Part shown: positions 11,726 to 23,200 of the stretch, piece by piece
How the letters are laid out: each line of letters begins with the position of its first letter
Numbering within the stretch: the first letter of the stretch is position 1
Source: Pisolithus tinctorius
Lineage: Eukaryota; Basidiomycota; Agaricomycetes; Boletales; Pisolithaceae
Direction: 5' to 3'
DNA: 64,000 nucleotides
Assembly: GCA_024663395.1 (NCBI GenBank)
Contig: JANFAH010000040.1
Location: 496,001-560,000, forward strand
Made by a program: the position numbers and the translations under genes
Notes under the pieces: model-generated
The model's database searches: none
What the model was told of the DNA's origin: nothing
What the model saw: the letters and a program-made list of their open reading frames with translations, nothing else

Positions 11726-12084
11726 TTACTGAGGGTTCATAACCTCAACATTTGACCTGGCCCCAGTCAAACCACCTACCAGGGCATCTGCCTGCCAGCT
11801 CTCCTCTGCCTTCCTGGCCTTTTTAGCCCTGCATGCAGCCTCTACCCTCTGCACCTCAGCCTCTTCACATGCCCTCTCTTCCTTGAGCCAGGCCTGCTCT
11901 TGCTCTCTGCCTCCAACCAGGCTTCCTCTTGAGCCTTCACCTTGTGCCTCCTGCACTCAGCCAACTTGCCCCAGATTGCCTGCTCATCATTGTCACTGCC
12001 TACCTGCAGCTTGGCACTTGTCACCTGGGTCAGGTCAGGCAGAAGGTCTTGATCACATGGTGTTTGAGACTGGTAAATAGACAT
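11726..12084 (-). pseudogene. Transposon-associated coiled-coil protein, N-terminal fragment
   Basis: Two overlapping frames (12084-11842 and 11956-11726) carry one continuous heptad-rich sequence: KLAECRRHKVKAQEEAWLEA in the first and LKEERACEEAEVQRVEAACR with KKARKAEESWQADALVGG in the second. The switch between them near 11905 is a frameshift. The sequence ends near NVEVMNP, after which members of this repeat-associated family normally continue with a Cys-rich segment that I do not see here. The likely C-terminal half is at 9204-9653. Confidence 0.45.
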
Positions 12085-12195
12085 GTTGAAGTGGGGGAAC
12101 CAAACCTGAGATGAACCAGTCTTAAGTCATCAGTTTTCAAGGTCAGACACCAAAGTTTCATTCTCAGCATTGGAGCCTCATGGGCTTGGCTCCAA

Positions 12196-12777
12196 GAGGG
12201 GGATGCTGTCATGACCATGCCTAGACCACCCTAGACCAGCTCTACCCCAGTCTCAACCAGTCTCATCCAACCCCTGCCCTGGTCCCAGCCTTGACAGTTC
12301 AACCCAGAAATGTGTTAGCTCATGAGGCACTGCAAGGCAGTGCCCAATCAAGTTGTCTGCTCAGTTGGTACCAGACCAGTATAATACCTGGCCCAGCCAC
12401 TAGTCCTGCCCTGGTTCCTGGCAACCCTTTGTTCATACTTTGCTTGATAATATTCTTTGAAACATTGTACTTACCAATCAGTTTACTAATCATTGCTTTA
12501 CCAGTGCAAACTAGTCTCTGGTGCTATGTTACACTTAGTTTACCTCTAGTATTTAAGCTGTAGGAACATCTGTTTAGCCTCAGTCTGAAATCAATCAAGC
12601 CTTGTCTAACCTGGTCTCATCCTGTTCTGCCTCTCAAACCAGACTATGGCCCACACAAGGGAATACCACTGCCCTTCAGTCACTAAGTCCAATAGTCCAA
12701 ACCCCTCAGTACCTTTGTCTCACCCTCTGACCCCTGACCAGACTCTGGACCAGCTTTGGACCAGTGATGAACTGGAC
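12196..12777 (+). mobile_element. Decayed Ty3/Gypsy LTR with polypurine tract
   Basis: A polypurine tract AAGAGGGGGATGC (about 12196-12208) is followed by TGTCATGACCATGCC, a TATA-like AGTATTTAAGCTG near 12550 and a leader. The whole stretch aligns with the reverse complement of 17697-18206, a much better preserved copy, including the block CAGTCTGAAATCAATCAAGC. This copy has lost almost all CpG. It is probably a 3' LTR, since the purine tract lies on its left. Confidence 0.65.
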
Positions 12778-13466
12778 TTAACAGCTGGCCCTCATGCTGG
12801 CAAGACTCACTCCATTCCTATTGTCCCTATCTCTTGTGGTAAGGGCAGCCCAAAGGTGATCCAATGGATCATCTCCACCTTTCACTCCTTCAAGTCCCAG
12901 TTAGTCCCCCTGGCTCTTGTGCCAGGGACCAGGTGGGTGCTCCCTGGCTATGTAAAACTCTACCAGAATGACATGCTAGTGCATCTGCACACCCAGCAGG
13001 GTCTCCAGAGGCCCCATCCCCCTCAGATTGTCACCAGTGCCCTACCATTGCAGCAGGGAACCTTCCCCCCCTAAACTGCTAGCAGAGATAGCAGGGCTCC
13101 ATGCAGAGACAGCAGCCCTGAGAGCCAAGTTCAAAGCCTTCCAAAATGCCCATCAAACATCCCATCAAACCTTGCAGCCTCCAGGCACTGCCCCTACAGC
13201 CATTCCCCCTCAATCCCCATCCTTACAGATGTATCTATACAAATAATCTCAGTCACACATGAGTAGTGACAATGTCTATATACATATTCACCTATATGAA
13301 TAATCTAGGTATGAGAATGAGTATAGTAAAGGAAGGGCAAAAAGTGTTCATGTTCACCTCAGTTGTACATGAGTAGCAACAACATCTGAGGTGACAAAAG
13401 TACAGTGCAAGGCTATATATCTTTAAGTGTAACAATACCAAGACACTCAAGTGATGAACCCAAAGA
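12778..13466 (+). other. ORF remnants beside the LTR, function unknown
   Basis: A frame that starts inside the LTR at 12646 runs to 13074, and an overlapping one continues to 13246 with a short coiled-coil-like LLAEIAGLHAETAALRAKFK. The pair could be one gag-like or accessory reading frame broken by a frameshift near 13070. No zinc knuckle, protease or other retroelement motif is visible, so the identity is open. Confidence 0.25.
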
Positions 13467-15041
13467 TACAGTGAGGGACAAAAGCATTGCAATGTTTGTG
13501 AGGTGTGAATTGTTGCTGATGTAGCTCAGGCTATTCTGCACAGATAATCATGATACCTATACCATTGGAAAGGGATGACTCTAAGGTTTCCAGAGCACTA
13601 AGGTTCAGTCAAAACAAAGCAATAAATGCTGAGATACACCCTATTCTTTCCAAAAAGTGCATTGCAATGCTTTTGTCCCTGACTGGTGAAATCATGAAAT
13701 GTGACCTTTTGATGGGATTGTGGGCATGGAGGATGGGAAAAATGCTTACATAATAAACCACATGATCATCCAGATGATTTGTCAGCATGTAAACAATGAC
13801 AAACATTGGACTTGTACCATTAATCCTCCCTCTTTTACCACAACTCATGAAATCATCTCTCTAGCTCACATGGTCATTTTCTCAAGGAATTCTTATCAAA
13901 TACTGGTGGCCACCACAGTGCCATCAGTATAACATGCTCTCAGAACCATCAGTCCCTTAAAAAACCTGCTGTCAGTCATTTCCTGGACTGTTTCCCCCCC
14001 CATGCCTGATGTGTTCTGGGACTAATCAGTACTTGGAAGGCTTAAAATGTTATGGAGGTCAATCTGGCACTTCAGAACATGATGTACAAACCAGTTCCCT
14101 CTCAACCAATGCATTTCTGGCACAGGGACAATGGTATGGAAGTTAGGGCAAGACAAAATCCTCTTTACCCCTGGGTGTCATCAGAAGGATATGCTACTGA
14201 ACTGCCATGGAGCAGAATCCTGTGCTTCCATCTGGCCCTAAATATTGCCTTTGGTCACATATGACCAAATAATCCTTCCCCAGTCATCTACAGTTCAGAT
14301 CAGAGCAAGATCTAGTGAACCCTCTTATGGTGCTCAGAGCACAAGGAGGTTTTGTCTCACCCCAACCTCCATATCAGTGTTCCTGTGCCAGAAATGCATT
14401 GATTGAGAGGGGACTGGTTTGTACATCATGTTCTGAAGTGCCAGATTGACCTCCATAACATTTTAAGCCTTCCAAGTACTGATTAGTCCCAGAACACATC
14501 AGGCATGGGGGGGGAAACAGTCCAGGAAATGACTGACAGCAGGTTTTTTAAGGGACTGATGGTTCTGAGAGCATGTTATACTGATGGCACTGTGGTGGCC
14601 ACCAGTATTTGATAAGAATTCCTTGAGAAAATGACCATGTGAGCTAGAGAGATGATTTCATGAGTTGTGGTAAAAGAGGGAGGATTAATGGTACAAGTCC
14701 AATGTTTGTCATTGTTTACATGCTGACAAATCATCTGGATGATCATGTGGTTTATTATGTAAGCATTTTTCCCATCCTCCATGCCCACAATCCCATCAAA
14801 AGGTCACATTTCATGATTTCACCAGTCAGGGACAAAAGCATTGCAATGCACTTTTTGGAAAGAATAGGGTGTATCTCAGCATTTATTGCTTTGTTTTGAC
14901 TGAACCTTAGTGCTCTGGAAACCTTAGAGTCATCCCCTTCCAATGGTATATGTATCATGATTATCTGTGCAGAATAGCCCAAGCTACATCAGCAACAATT
15001 CACACCTCACAAACATTGCAATGCTTTTGTCCCTCACTGTA
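13467..15041. mobile_element. Giant Tc1-like foldback element with 661-bp arms
   Basis: A nearly perfect inverted repeat: left arm 13467-14127, loop about 14128-14380, right arm 14381-15041. Paired positions sum to 28508. The outer ends are CAGTGAGGGACAAAAGCATT, flanked by TA at 13467-13468 and 15040-15041, as expected for Tc1/mariner. Each arm holds an inner, inverted copy of the terminal repeat about 220 bp from the end (13660-13686 on the left), and a decayed transposase N-terminus (THEIISLAHM). No DDE domain is present, so movement would need a transposase supplied elsewhere. The element is the better-preserved relative of 1-1068. Confidence 0.85.
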
Positions 15042-16608
15042 CATGACAAGGGTGCTCTTTGTGCAAGACACACTGCATTCCTTGTAAGTAATAAGAAACA
15101 TGCACATAAGTCCAAGACACTGTGAATACAATAAGCACAAGGGTGTGAAAGTTAATTGTGTGAACAACAAGTATGAAAGACTTCAAACAGATGTTGATGC
15201 TCACAGCTTGGAGTGGACATGTTTGGACTATGCACAACTTGCTAAATATAACACATCCCCCCCATTGTCAATCTCCCTGTCACCATGCAGGAGTGCACAT
15301 CCCACCCTGACCACCCATGGCTGCAACCCATACTAGATGATGAGTTCTGCCCAGTTTTTCTTCACCACACCCACTCCTCCATGGTCCCCACATATACTGA
15401 TTCACTCCCAGAGGATGTGTACCAGGTGGTTTCAATAATGTTTGAGAAGTGGGGATCTGTCCATGTCAGCTTCAACTCCAATGGGGACTTTTGTAGCTGT
15501 CTCAAAGGAGGCCCCCCTGGATGCCATTGTTGCCATGCTGTATGCTCCCCTGGGAGTCCTGCCCTCTTCCTCCTATTTCCTTACTACATAGCCAGGTCCC
15601 TGGCTCCACAAGCCCCCTTTCCCCCTCAATGCCTGCCCACATCAAGCAACTGCAGTATGCTGTGGTGGGACTACAATGTTGTGCTGTAGCAGCCTCCACT
15701 CCTTCACTCAACTCAAGACCCAGGGTGTCTATTGTTCTGGGCTGACATCAAGTCATAGATAGAGAATTCCTTCTCTGTGTTTAGATTTGTTAGGACCCTA
15801 TGGCAGCTTCCCCCCTACTTTGTTGCTTGGTACTTGTCTGCCTTGGCAAACAGGTGCATCTCAGTGTAGAACCAACAAACTGGCACTTCCCCCCTCTCAT
15901 CTGTAGTTACAGTTTAGCTTTGCATAGTGCTACATAGGGTTTGCCTTCAACACACTCAAATTGGACAAAAAAAAAATCAAGACCCTCACTATGAAAGACA
16001 GCTCTTGGATCATTAAATATGTCATGGAGTCCAATATTGGGCTTCACAGATCAAAAACTATGGTGTCAGTCCCCTCCACCACTGCTTCTACAGTGGACTT
16101 CCAGATTGCATCAAGGACAAGATCACTCACATCAGAAAGCCTACTACCTTCTCACAATGCTGCAAACTTGCCCAAACCATCAATGTGCACTACTGGGAAC
16201 ACTTCAGGTAACTGATTTTCATAATCATCTAGTTGAAATTTTTCTCCAAATCATTCAAGCTAAAAGCCACTCAGACCAGGTCATCCCAGAGACATCTGGC
16301 CATGTCCCAGGGCTATTTACAGTGTGCAGGACCTGGGATGTCCCATAATCCCAGCCCTTTGGTAATATATTTCGGGCTGTCCCATGGCTGCCTTAGGTGT
16401 CAGGGGTCCTCAGCTGCAAAAGTGCAGCTCATATTCACATCGAAATCCCACTTCTGACCAAGAAACCATAGCTGTCATGATCATCCAAGATGATGAGCAT
16501 ACCTGGCAAAGTAGGGGGCTATGTATATGGCAGCCACTGACTTTCCAATGCCATTTGGTACACTCTTATTATGCACTGATTTGAAGTGGGGAATCAGTGT
16601 GATTGCTC
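15042..16608. other. No recognised gene
   Basis: CpG-poor sequence with several overlapping ORFs. The longest (15285-15689, 134 codons) contains a Cys/His-rich stretch (PGCHCCHAVCSPG) but matches no motif spacing I know, and the other strand is open as well. I regard it as unassigned decayed sequence. Confidence 0.4.
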
Positions 16609-16762
16609 AGGGAAAAGGGGGCTTTGCTATATGTGGTTTTTTTTTTCCTTTTTGCCCTTTTGCCATTTTTCAGTTATAAAGTGACAATGGATGACAGAAA
16701 GTGCAGCAAGACAATAAAAAGCAAAAAAAAACCACCTATAGCAAAGTCCCCTTTTCCTGACA
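16609..16762. mobile_element. Short hairpin MITE
   Basis: The ends AGGGAAAAGGGGGCTTTGC and GCAAAGTCCCCTTTTCCTG are inverted repeats of about 35 bp, including GTGGTTTTTTTT against AAAAAAAACCAC. The whole unit is about 150 bp and non-coding. The T-rich and A-rich inner blocks are part of the repeat. I cannot define a clear target duplication. Confidence 0.55.
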
Positions 16763-17296
16763 TGTGAGGTGTCATCTCCAGAATCATACAATACTTATGG
16801 AAGTGAGCCTTGAATCATTGTGATAAATTTTAATGGATTCGGCACTGTCCCATGAGTGCCAATGTATGTAAGTTCCATTGTTTATAGAAGGAGTACACAT
16901 TAATAAGACCATACTAAATGCATTCAATGAGGATGAGTGGAAGACCTTCCCAGCCAAGGAATAGATTGTAGCACAATATGTGACACTATTTTGGGGCACA
17001 AGCATGTGAGAACTACACTGGCCAAAGGGGTTATGTAATCTGGTTGCTGTGGGGCCCAATGTCCCATTATTACCCTGGGCTGTAAGGCCCTCCAGTGGAC
17101 TACCATGTGCATTAAACACCAATCCAACCAGGATGAGCAGAAAACCAGACTTTGTCAATTCTCAAAGGAAGGGTGGACTTGTGGTGCTAAAGATCACTAA
17201 AGCCTGTTGGAGATGGTGCATTCTATGTGTTACTCTTCATGGATTATTATTCACACAGCTCTGATCTAACCCCCAAGCAACTGACATTGGTACTCA
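16763..17296. other. No recognised gene
   Basis: Both strands are open in places (16784-17158 minus; 17049-17264 plus), but no motif, splice pattern or family feature is evident. Confidence 0.4.
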
Positions 17297-17368
17297 GATC
17301 ATATAGCTCAGTGGTTAGACCACAAGGTCAACACCCAGGAGACTACTGGTTCAATTCCACCTTTAGTC
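17297..17368 (+). repeat. tRNA-like sequence, probable SINE head
   Basis: An A box (TAGCTCAGTGG, 17304-17314) and a B box (GGTTCAATTCC, 17348-17358) lie 44 bp apart, as in a tRNA gene. The acceptor and T stems pair only partly and the D stem is broken, so it is not a working tRNA. The B box differs from the usual GGTTCGATTCC by loss of the CpG. The likely source is a tRNA-derived SINE or an old tRNA pseudogene. Confidence 0.5.
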
Positions 17369-17404
17369 ACATGTTCATCAAGGTCATCTATGTAGAACAA
17401 CCAA

Positions 17405-17696
17405 GAGGCAATGATGGGACATCCCACCCCCTCTCTGGAGACCAGTGGTCCCATGATAGCTTTGGAGGCTATTGTGGGACATCCCACTCCCCCTTCCAGA
17501 GGCCAGTGGGATGTCCCACATAGCTTTGGAGGCTGCTGTGGGACATTCCAACCCCCTCTGTGGATGCCAGTGAGATGTCCCATTAGAGCATCAGATGCTA
17601 CTATGGGACATGCCACCCCCCACTCTGGACACCAGTGGGTTGTCCCATGATAGCTTCTGAAGCTACTGTGGGACATCCCAGCTGTCAAGTATGGGA
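17405..17696. repeat. About 78-bp minisatellite with GGGACATCCCAC units
   Basis: Roughly four tandem units, each holding GTGGGACATCCCAC or the near form, a C-rich stretch, a CTGGA(G/C)ACCAGTGG block and ATAGCTTTGGAGGCT. Each unit carries inverted GGGACATCCC/GGGATGTCCC pairs, so it can fold. Part of a unit continues to the right of the LTR at 18207-18235, so the LTR landed inside the array. Confidence 0.75.
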
Positions 17697-18206
17697 TGTC
17701 CAGGTTGAGGCCAGACTGGAGACCAAAGCAGGTGCGAGACCGAGGGGTTGGGATCAGAAGGGGAGTCGAAGATACAGATGATTGGACTGATTGGACTTAG
17801 CGACTGGGAGTACAGCGCTATTCCCTTGCATGGGTCTCAGTCCGAGTCCGAGGCCAAGACGGGGTTATCAGAGGTAACTTAGTTGATTTCAGACTGAGGT
17901 CTACAGGCTGAGTATCTATGAGTTTATATACTAGAAACAACTATAGTATGGAGACCGGTAATGCCGATCTCGCAAGGATTGCTAAGACAATTGGTAAGAC
18001 AAGGATTACTAACGTATGACTAAGGTAGCGGAGACTGGGACAGGTGGACCGGAGACAGGACCAGGCAGGACTTAGCCGAAGTGACAGACACTGCAAAGCA
18101 GTGTCTACCACGCTAGGACATCTGGGGATAGAGGACAGGCGAGGCCAAGGCCAGACTGAGTGAGTGCGAGGCCAAGTCTGGCTGGGGTCGAGGCATGACT
18201 ATGACA
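17697..18206 (-). mobile_element. Solo LTR-like fragment, minus strand, CpG-rich
   Basis: On the minus strand it starts TGTCATAGTCATGCC and ends CCTGGACA, aligns over its length with the decayed LTR at 12196-12777 and has a TATA-like TAGTATATAAACTC near 17930. It is rich in CpG, while the DNA on both sides is nearly free of it, so it arrived after most of the CpG loss. It interrupts the 78-bp minisatellite. I see no matching target duplication. Confidence 0.75.
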
Positions 18207-19050
18207 CCAGCCCCCTTTCCAGAGGACAGTGGCATGTGCTCCAGTCACATGATCAATTCCATAATGGTCACATGACCCAATGTATTCCAAATGTGCCACC
18301 ACTGTAGTCATGTGACTGGTGATCACATGTCATTGCACTATTCCAGTCCTGTGATCTGGGGTCTTGTGACAATTTGTCATGAAGTTACCAGAGGGATCTG
18401 GTCATGTGCCCTCAAATCATGTGACCTTGTGCCTCAGGTCACAACAGTGGTCAGTCATATGCACCTAATGGTCACATGATATCACATGACTGAACTCACA
18501 CATGGTCACATGATCTGGTTCCTTGGGTCATGAGAGTGGCCAGTCATGTGGTCCTAAGAGCCACATGGTATCACATGACTGAACCTACCTTGCATCCAGC
18601 ACTATGTACCTAGCTGGTCACTAAGCTGCCCCTGAGTGCATGCCAGCCCTCAATGTGGCTGTGCTACAACATGAATCATGTCACTTCTCATTCACTTCTT
18701 GACATATTGATCTGTAGATTGATAGGTAGGATGGCCTAGGGGGTATCTACAACATGTCAAAAGATCAATCAACCAATCAAATTCACTGGTTGCTGAGATA
18801 TAACTGGATGGAAAAAGCCAAAAAAAAAAAACATCACACCATGCATCCCTTAAATGGTTTCAGCATTGTTTAATTCCCCATGTCTACATCCATCTATGTA
18901 CAAGGTAACAAGTCAATCCATTGGGAATTGAATGAACCACAAGCAAACTACACATCCCAGATGCATGGGAAAACCCCAAAAGGTGTGAATAAAATAGTGG
19001 AGATCTACAAAACATATCAAGAACATTGAATTACAGACTCCACAGTGCTG
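18207..19050 (-). repeat. Dispersed repeat, copy B (inverted relative to 1697-2590)
   Basis: Matches the reverse complement of copy A in the same block order: a CACATGA motif cluster at about 18235-18600 (about 11 sites), then the part with CCCCTGAGTGCATGC (about 18640) and the block ending near 19050. The two copies differ by many transitions and small indels, so they are old. The nature of the parent element is unknown. Confidence 0.6.
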
Positions 19051-19260
19051 CTACAGCTACACCAATTCACTTGGCACATGGGTTGACATGCCTGGCTATA
19101 CTCATGGTTTTGGAAAGATTTGATGCTTATGAGATAGCCAATAAGAATTAGTTCAAACTCCTGCAGGGTCCCAAATAGCACCAACCATCAACTTGACAAC
19201 AAGGGCTTGCTCATGTGATTTGATTGCCATGGCACTGAGATATAACCATTTTAAAAGGGA

Positions 19261-19974
19261 CAGTAGAGTTTGGAGGTGGTTCCTTGATGGTTTGGGAATT
19301 CATGGGTTAGCATGGAGTGGGAATCCTTGCAGAGGTGTAAGCAAGGATGGATTCTGAGTGGTATGTCTCCATTTTGAAGGACAATGTGCATTCCAGCATG
19401 GAGAATTCTGGAATTCCTGAGGAGAGGATTATCTTTCAACAGGATAACGACCCCAAGTGCTCCTCTAGAAGAGCACAGGAACAGCTAAACCCTCAATGGA
19501 TCATTGTCCTTGATTGGCCAGCACAATCTCCAGACCTTAATCCCATTGAGCATCTCTGGAAAATCTTCAAAAATACATGCAACAGCTATGCAACACCACC
19601 AAAAGGGGTTTGGGAGCTTTTGGGGAGGGTTGGAGTGGAATGGGGCAAGATAGTGGCTGAGGAGTGGCAAATATTTATAGAGAGTATGCCTAGGAGACTA
19701 GGCAGTGATAAAGGCAAAGGGAGGGCATACTAAATATTAAAGCTCTAGAATAGAATTGTCGCTCAAAAAACTGTCCCAATGATATGCTATTTTGAAAAGG
19801 GTATATCACACTGCCATGACAACCAAATCACATAACTAAACCCTTATTGTCAGGGTGTGGGTTAGGGCTATTGGTGACCCTGCAGGGGTTTGAGCTGATT
19901 CCTTCTGGATCTCTCACAAATGTCAAGTCTTTTTAAAATGACCCAACATTGGGACAAATTTTTGAGCCACTGTA
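19261..19974 (+). pseudogene. Tc1-like transposase, C-terminal DDE relic, with right terminal repeat
   Basis: The frame 19347-19733 carries the second and third catalytic blocks of Tc1/mariner transposases: FQQDNDPKCSS (D) and LDWPAQSPDLNPIEHLW (E). The first Asp and the N-terminal DNA-binding region are missing or broken; GGGSLMVWE is readable upstream in another frame. The right terminal repeat (TTGGGACAAATTTTTGAGCC, ending CACTG) meets TA at 19973-19974. An inverted inner copy of the repeat lies at about 19757-19780. Inactive. Confidence 0.85.
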
Positions 19975-20270
19975 AGCATGGCCATGGCCATGGGTACTCA
20001 CAGGTAGGGGTATTCACTACAAGTTTAGACACATCCCCATAGTATGGTGTGCCATATTTTAACATTACATCAATGTACATCAGTAAACACATGTATTCCA
20101 AACTTCAACCATTCAAATCAGTGAAGAAATGGCAGAGGGATGCAATTGTTTGTAACAAGCAACAACATCACACTGATGCTAGACATGTTGCAGTGGAGAT
20201 TAATATTGAGTATGCCATAGAAACTGATGATAAGCAATATTCCCATACCTACATGGACCATATACAGACT

Positions 20271-23200
20271 TTATTGACTATCTTGTTCTACCAATAGTTT
20301 GTTTGCTGAAAACATCTCAGAATAATAGCTCCATAAATAGTAAAAATATCCACTTACACATCCGATGCTGAATGATGATTTTGATAATAGCTTCACATAA
20401 ACTATGCATATCACCATTATGGTCATGAAAAGCTGCCTTGACAGCTTTTGAAATGATACTCCATATATTGGAGTTGTTGTATTCCTCCACAGCCAATGAC
20501 AAAACCTGCTGCCAAAGATGGTGCCCATGCTGCATTAAAAAGTAAGAATGCTCTGCAACAAGCAAGCATCCTAGAACAGTGAGTATATATTGTATAGGTA
20601 ATGGGAAACACATACCAATGGCATGTTCAGCCATTGACTGGACAGTTGGGAACTTCCCCAACAAAGTGACATCTTTGGGAAGAGCTGGCATTTGGATGGC
20701 AGTATTGACATCAAATTTTGACTGTTATTTTATATGTTTGCCTTAGAAAAAAAGAGATAGAAAGCCAATGCTTACAAGCTAAGAAATGTAATGACATGTG
20801 TGACCAACATGGTCACAGCATGGGTGAATGAGAAAATGTGGCCAGTTATGGCTGCTGTGAGGCTGCACACCTCCTGCCAAAGAAGAGGTCATACCAAGGG
20901 CACCACAAAATAACAATCAACCTATGCACTCAAATAACCATGCAATCACTCACATTCTGTCATACAAGGTAGTTTAGGGAGTGCATAAAATTCAGCAAAC
21001 ACTACAGGCAAAATCAGAGAACCACTCACCAGCTATGAGTGGAACCCAGAAGATAGAAGTCAAGGGAATCAAGAAAGATCCAGCATTGGACAAAATTCAC
21101 ACACATTCTGCCATACCATCAACATGAACAGTGCAAGGAATTGCACTAAGCAGGCATCCAGCTAAACATGCCATGAAACCACTTACATCCTGTCATGCCA
21201 CCAACATCAATAGCACAAGTGAAGCCATTGAGCAGACATCCAGCTACACATGCTATCAAATCACTCACATCCTGCCATGACACCAAAATCAACAGTGCAA
21301 GTGAGGCCATTGAGCAGCCATCTAGCTAAATAAATGTGCCAGCCAATCACTCACATCCTGTCATGCCACCAACATCAAGAGCCAAGTAAGGCTATTGAGC
21401 AGACATCCAGCTAAACATACCATCAAATCACTCACATCCTAGCATGCCACCAACATGAAGAGTGCAGTAAGGCCATTGAGCAGACATCCAGCTACACATG
21501 CCATAAATGACTCACAGCCTATCATGCCAGCAATATCAAGAGTGAAAGTGAAACCATTGAGCAAACATCCAATTAGACATGCCAACAAATCACTGACCAG
21601 CTGTCATGCCAGCAACATCAAGAGTGCAAGTAAGGACATCCAGCTGAACATGCCATCAAATCACTCACCCGCTGTCATGCCACCAATGTGAAGAGTGCAA
21701 GTGAGGCTATTGAGCAAACATTCAGCTAAACATACTATCAAATGACTCACATCCTGTCATGCCACCAACATCAACAGTGCAAGTGAGGCCATTGAGCAGC
21801 CATCCAGCTAAACATGTTATGAAATTACTCACCCGCTGTCATGGGACAAACATCAAGAGTGCAAGTGAGGCAATTGAGCAGACATTCAGCTAAACATGCC
21901 ATCAAATCACTCACCCACTGTCATGCCACCAGCATCAAGAGTATAAGTGAGGGCATTGAGCAGAGATCCAGCTAAGCATGCCTGGAAATAACTCACTAAC
22001 TGCCATGTCACCAACATTAAGAGTGCAAGTGAGGGCATTAAGCATACATACAGCTAATGATGCCATCAAATCACCCACCAGCTGTCATGTCCATGTCACC
22101 AACACAAGAGTGCAAGTGAGGCCATTGAGCAGAAATCCAGCTGGACATGCCACCAAATCACTATCACTCACCCTCTATCATGCCACCAACATCAAGAGTG
22201 CATTTGAGGCCATTGAGAAAACATCCAGCTAAACATGCCATGAAATCACTCACCCACTGTCACCCACCAACACCAATAATGCAAGTGAGACCATTGAGCA
22301 GACATCCAGCTAAATATGCTAGAAATCCTCACCCTCTGCCATGCACCAACATCAAGAATGCAAGTGAAACCATTGAGCAGAGATCCAGCTAAACATGCCA
22401 GCAAATCACTCACCCACTGCCATGTCACCAACATCAAGAGTGCAAGTGAGGCCATTGAGCAGATATCTGGCTAAACATGCCATGAAACCACTCACATCCT
22501 GTCATGCCACCAACATTGAAAGTGCAAGTAAGGCCATTGAGCAAACACCCATCTAACCATAGCATCAAATCACTTACATCCTGTTATGCCACCAATATCA
22601 AGAGCAAAAGTGAGGCCATTGAGCAGACACCCAGCTAAACATTCAAATCACTCACCCTCTGTCATGCCACCAACATCAAGTGCAAGTGAGACCATTGAGC
22701 AGACATCCAGCTAAACATGCTGTTATGTAAATCACTCACCCGCTGTCATGCCACCAACATCAAGAGTGCAAGTAAGGCCATTGAGCAGACACACAACCAA
22801 ACATGCCATCAAATCACTCACCCGCTGCCATGCCACCAATGTCAAGAGTGCAAGTGAGGCCATTGAGCAGTCATCCAGCTACAAATGCCATAAAATCACT
22901 TACTGGCTGCCATGCCACCAACATCAGGAGTACAAGACCATTGAGCAGAAATCCAGCTGAATATGTTATCAAATTACTCACATCCTTTCATGCCACCAAC
23001 ATCAAGAGTGCAAGTGAGACTGTTGAACAATCATGCAACTGAACATGCCATCAAATCACTCACCAGCTGTCATGCCACCCACATCAAGAGTGCAAATGAG
23101 GCAATTGAGCAGAAATCCAGCTGAGCACACCATCAAAGCACTCACCCGCTGTCATATCACCAACATTGAACATGCAAGTGAGACCATTGAGCAGACATCC

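Noticed and set aside
17297..17368. Functional tRNA gene
   Set aside because: D stem and T stem do not pair properly and no sensible anticodon arm forms.
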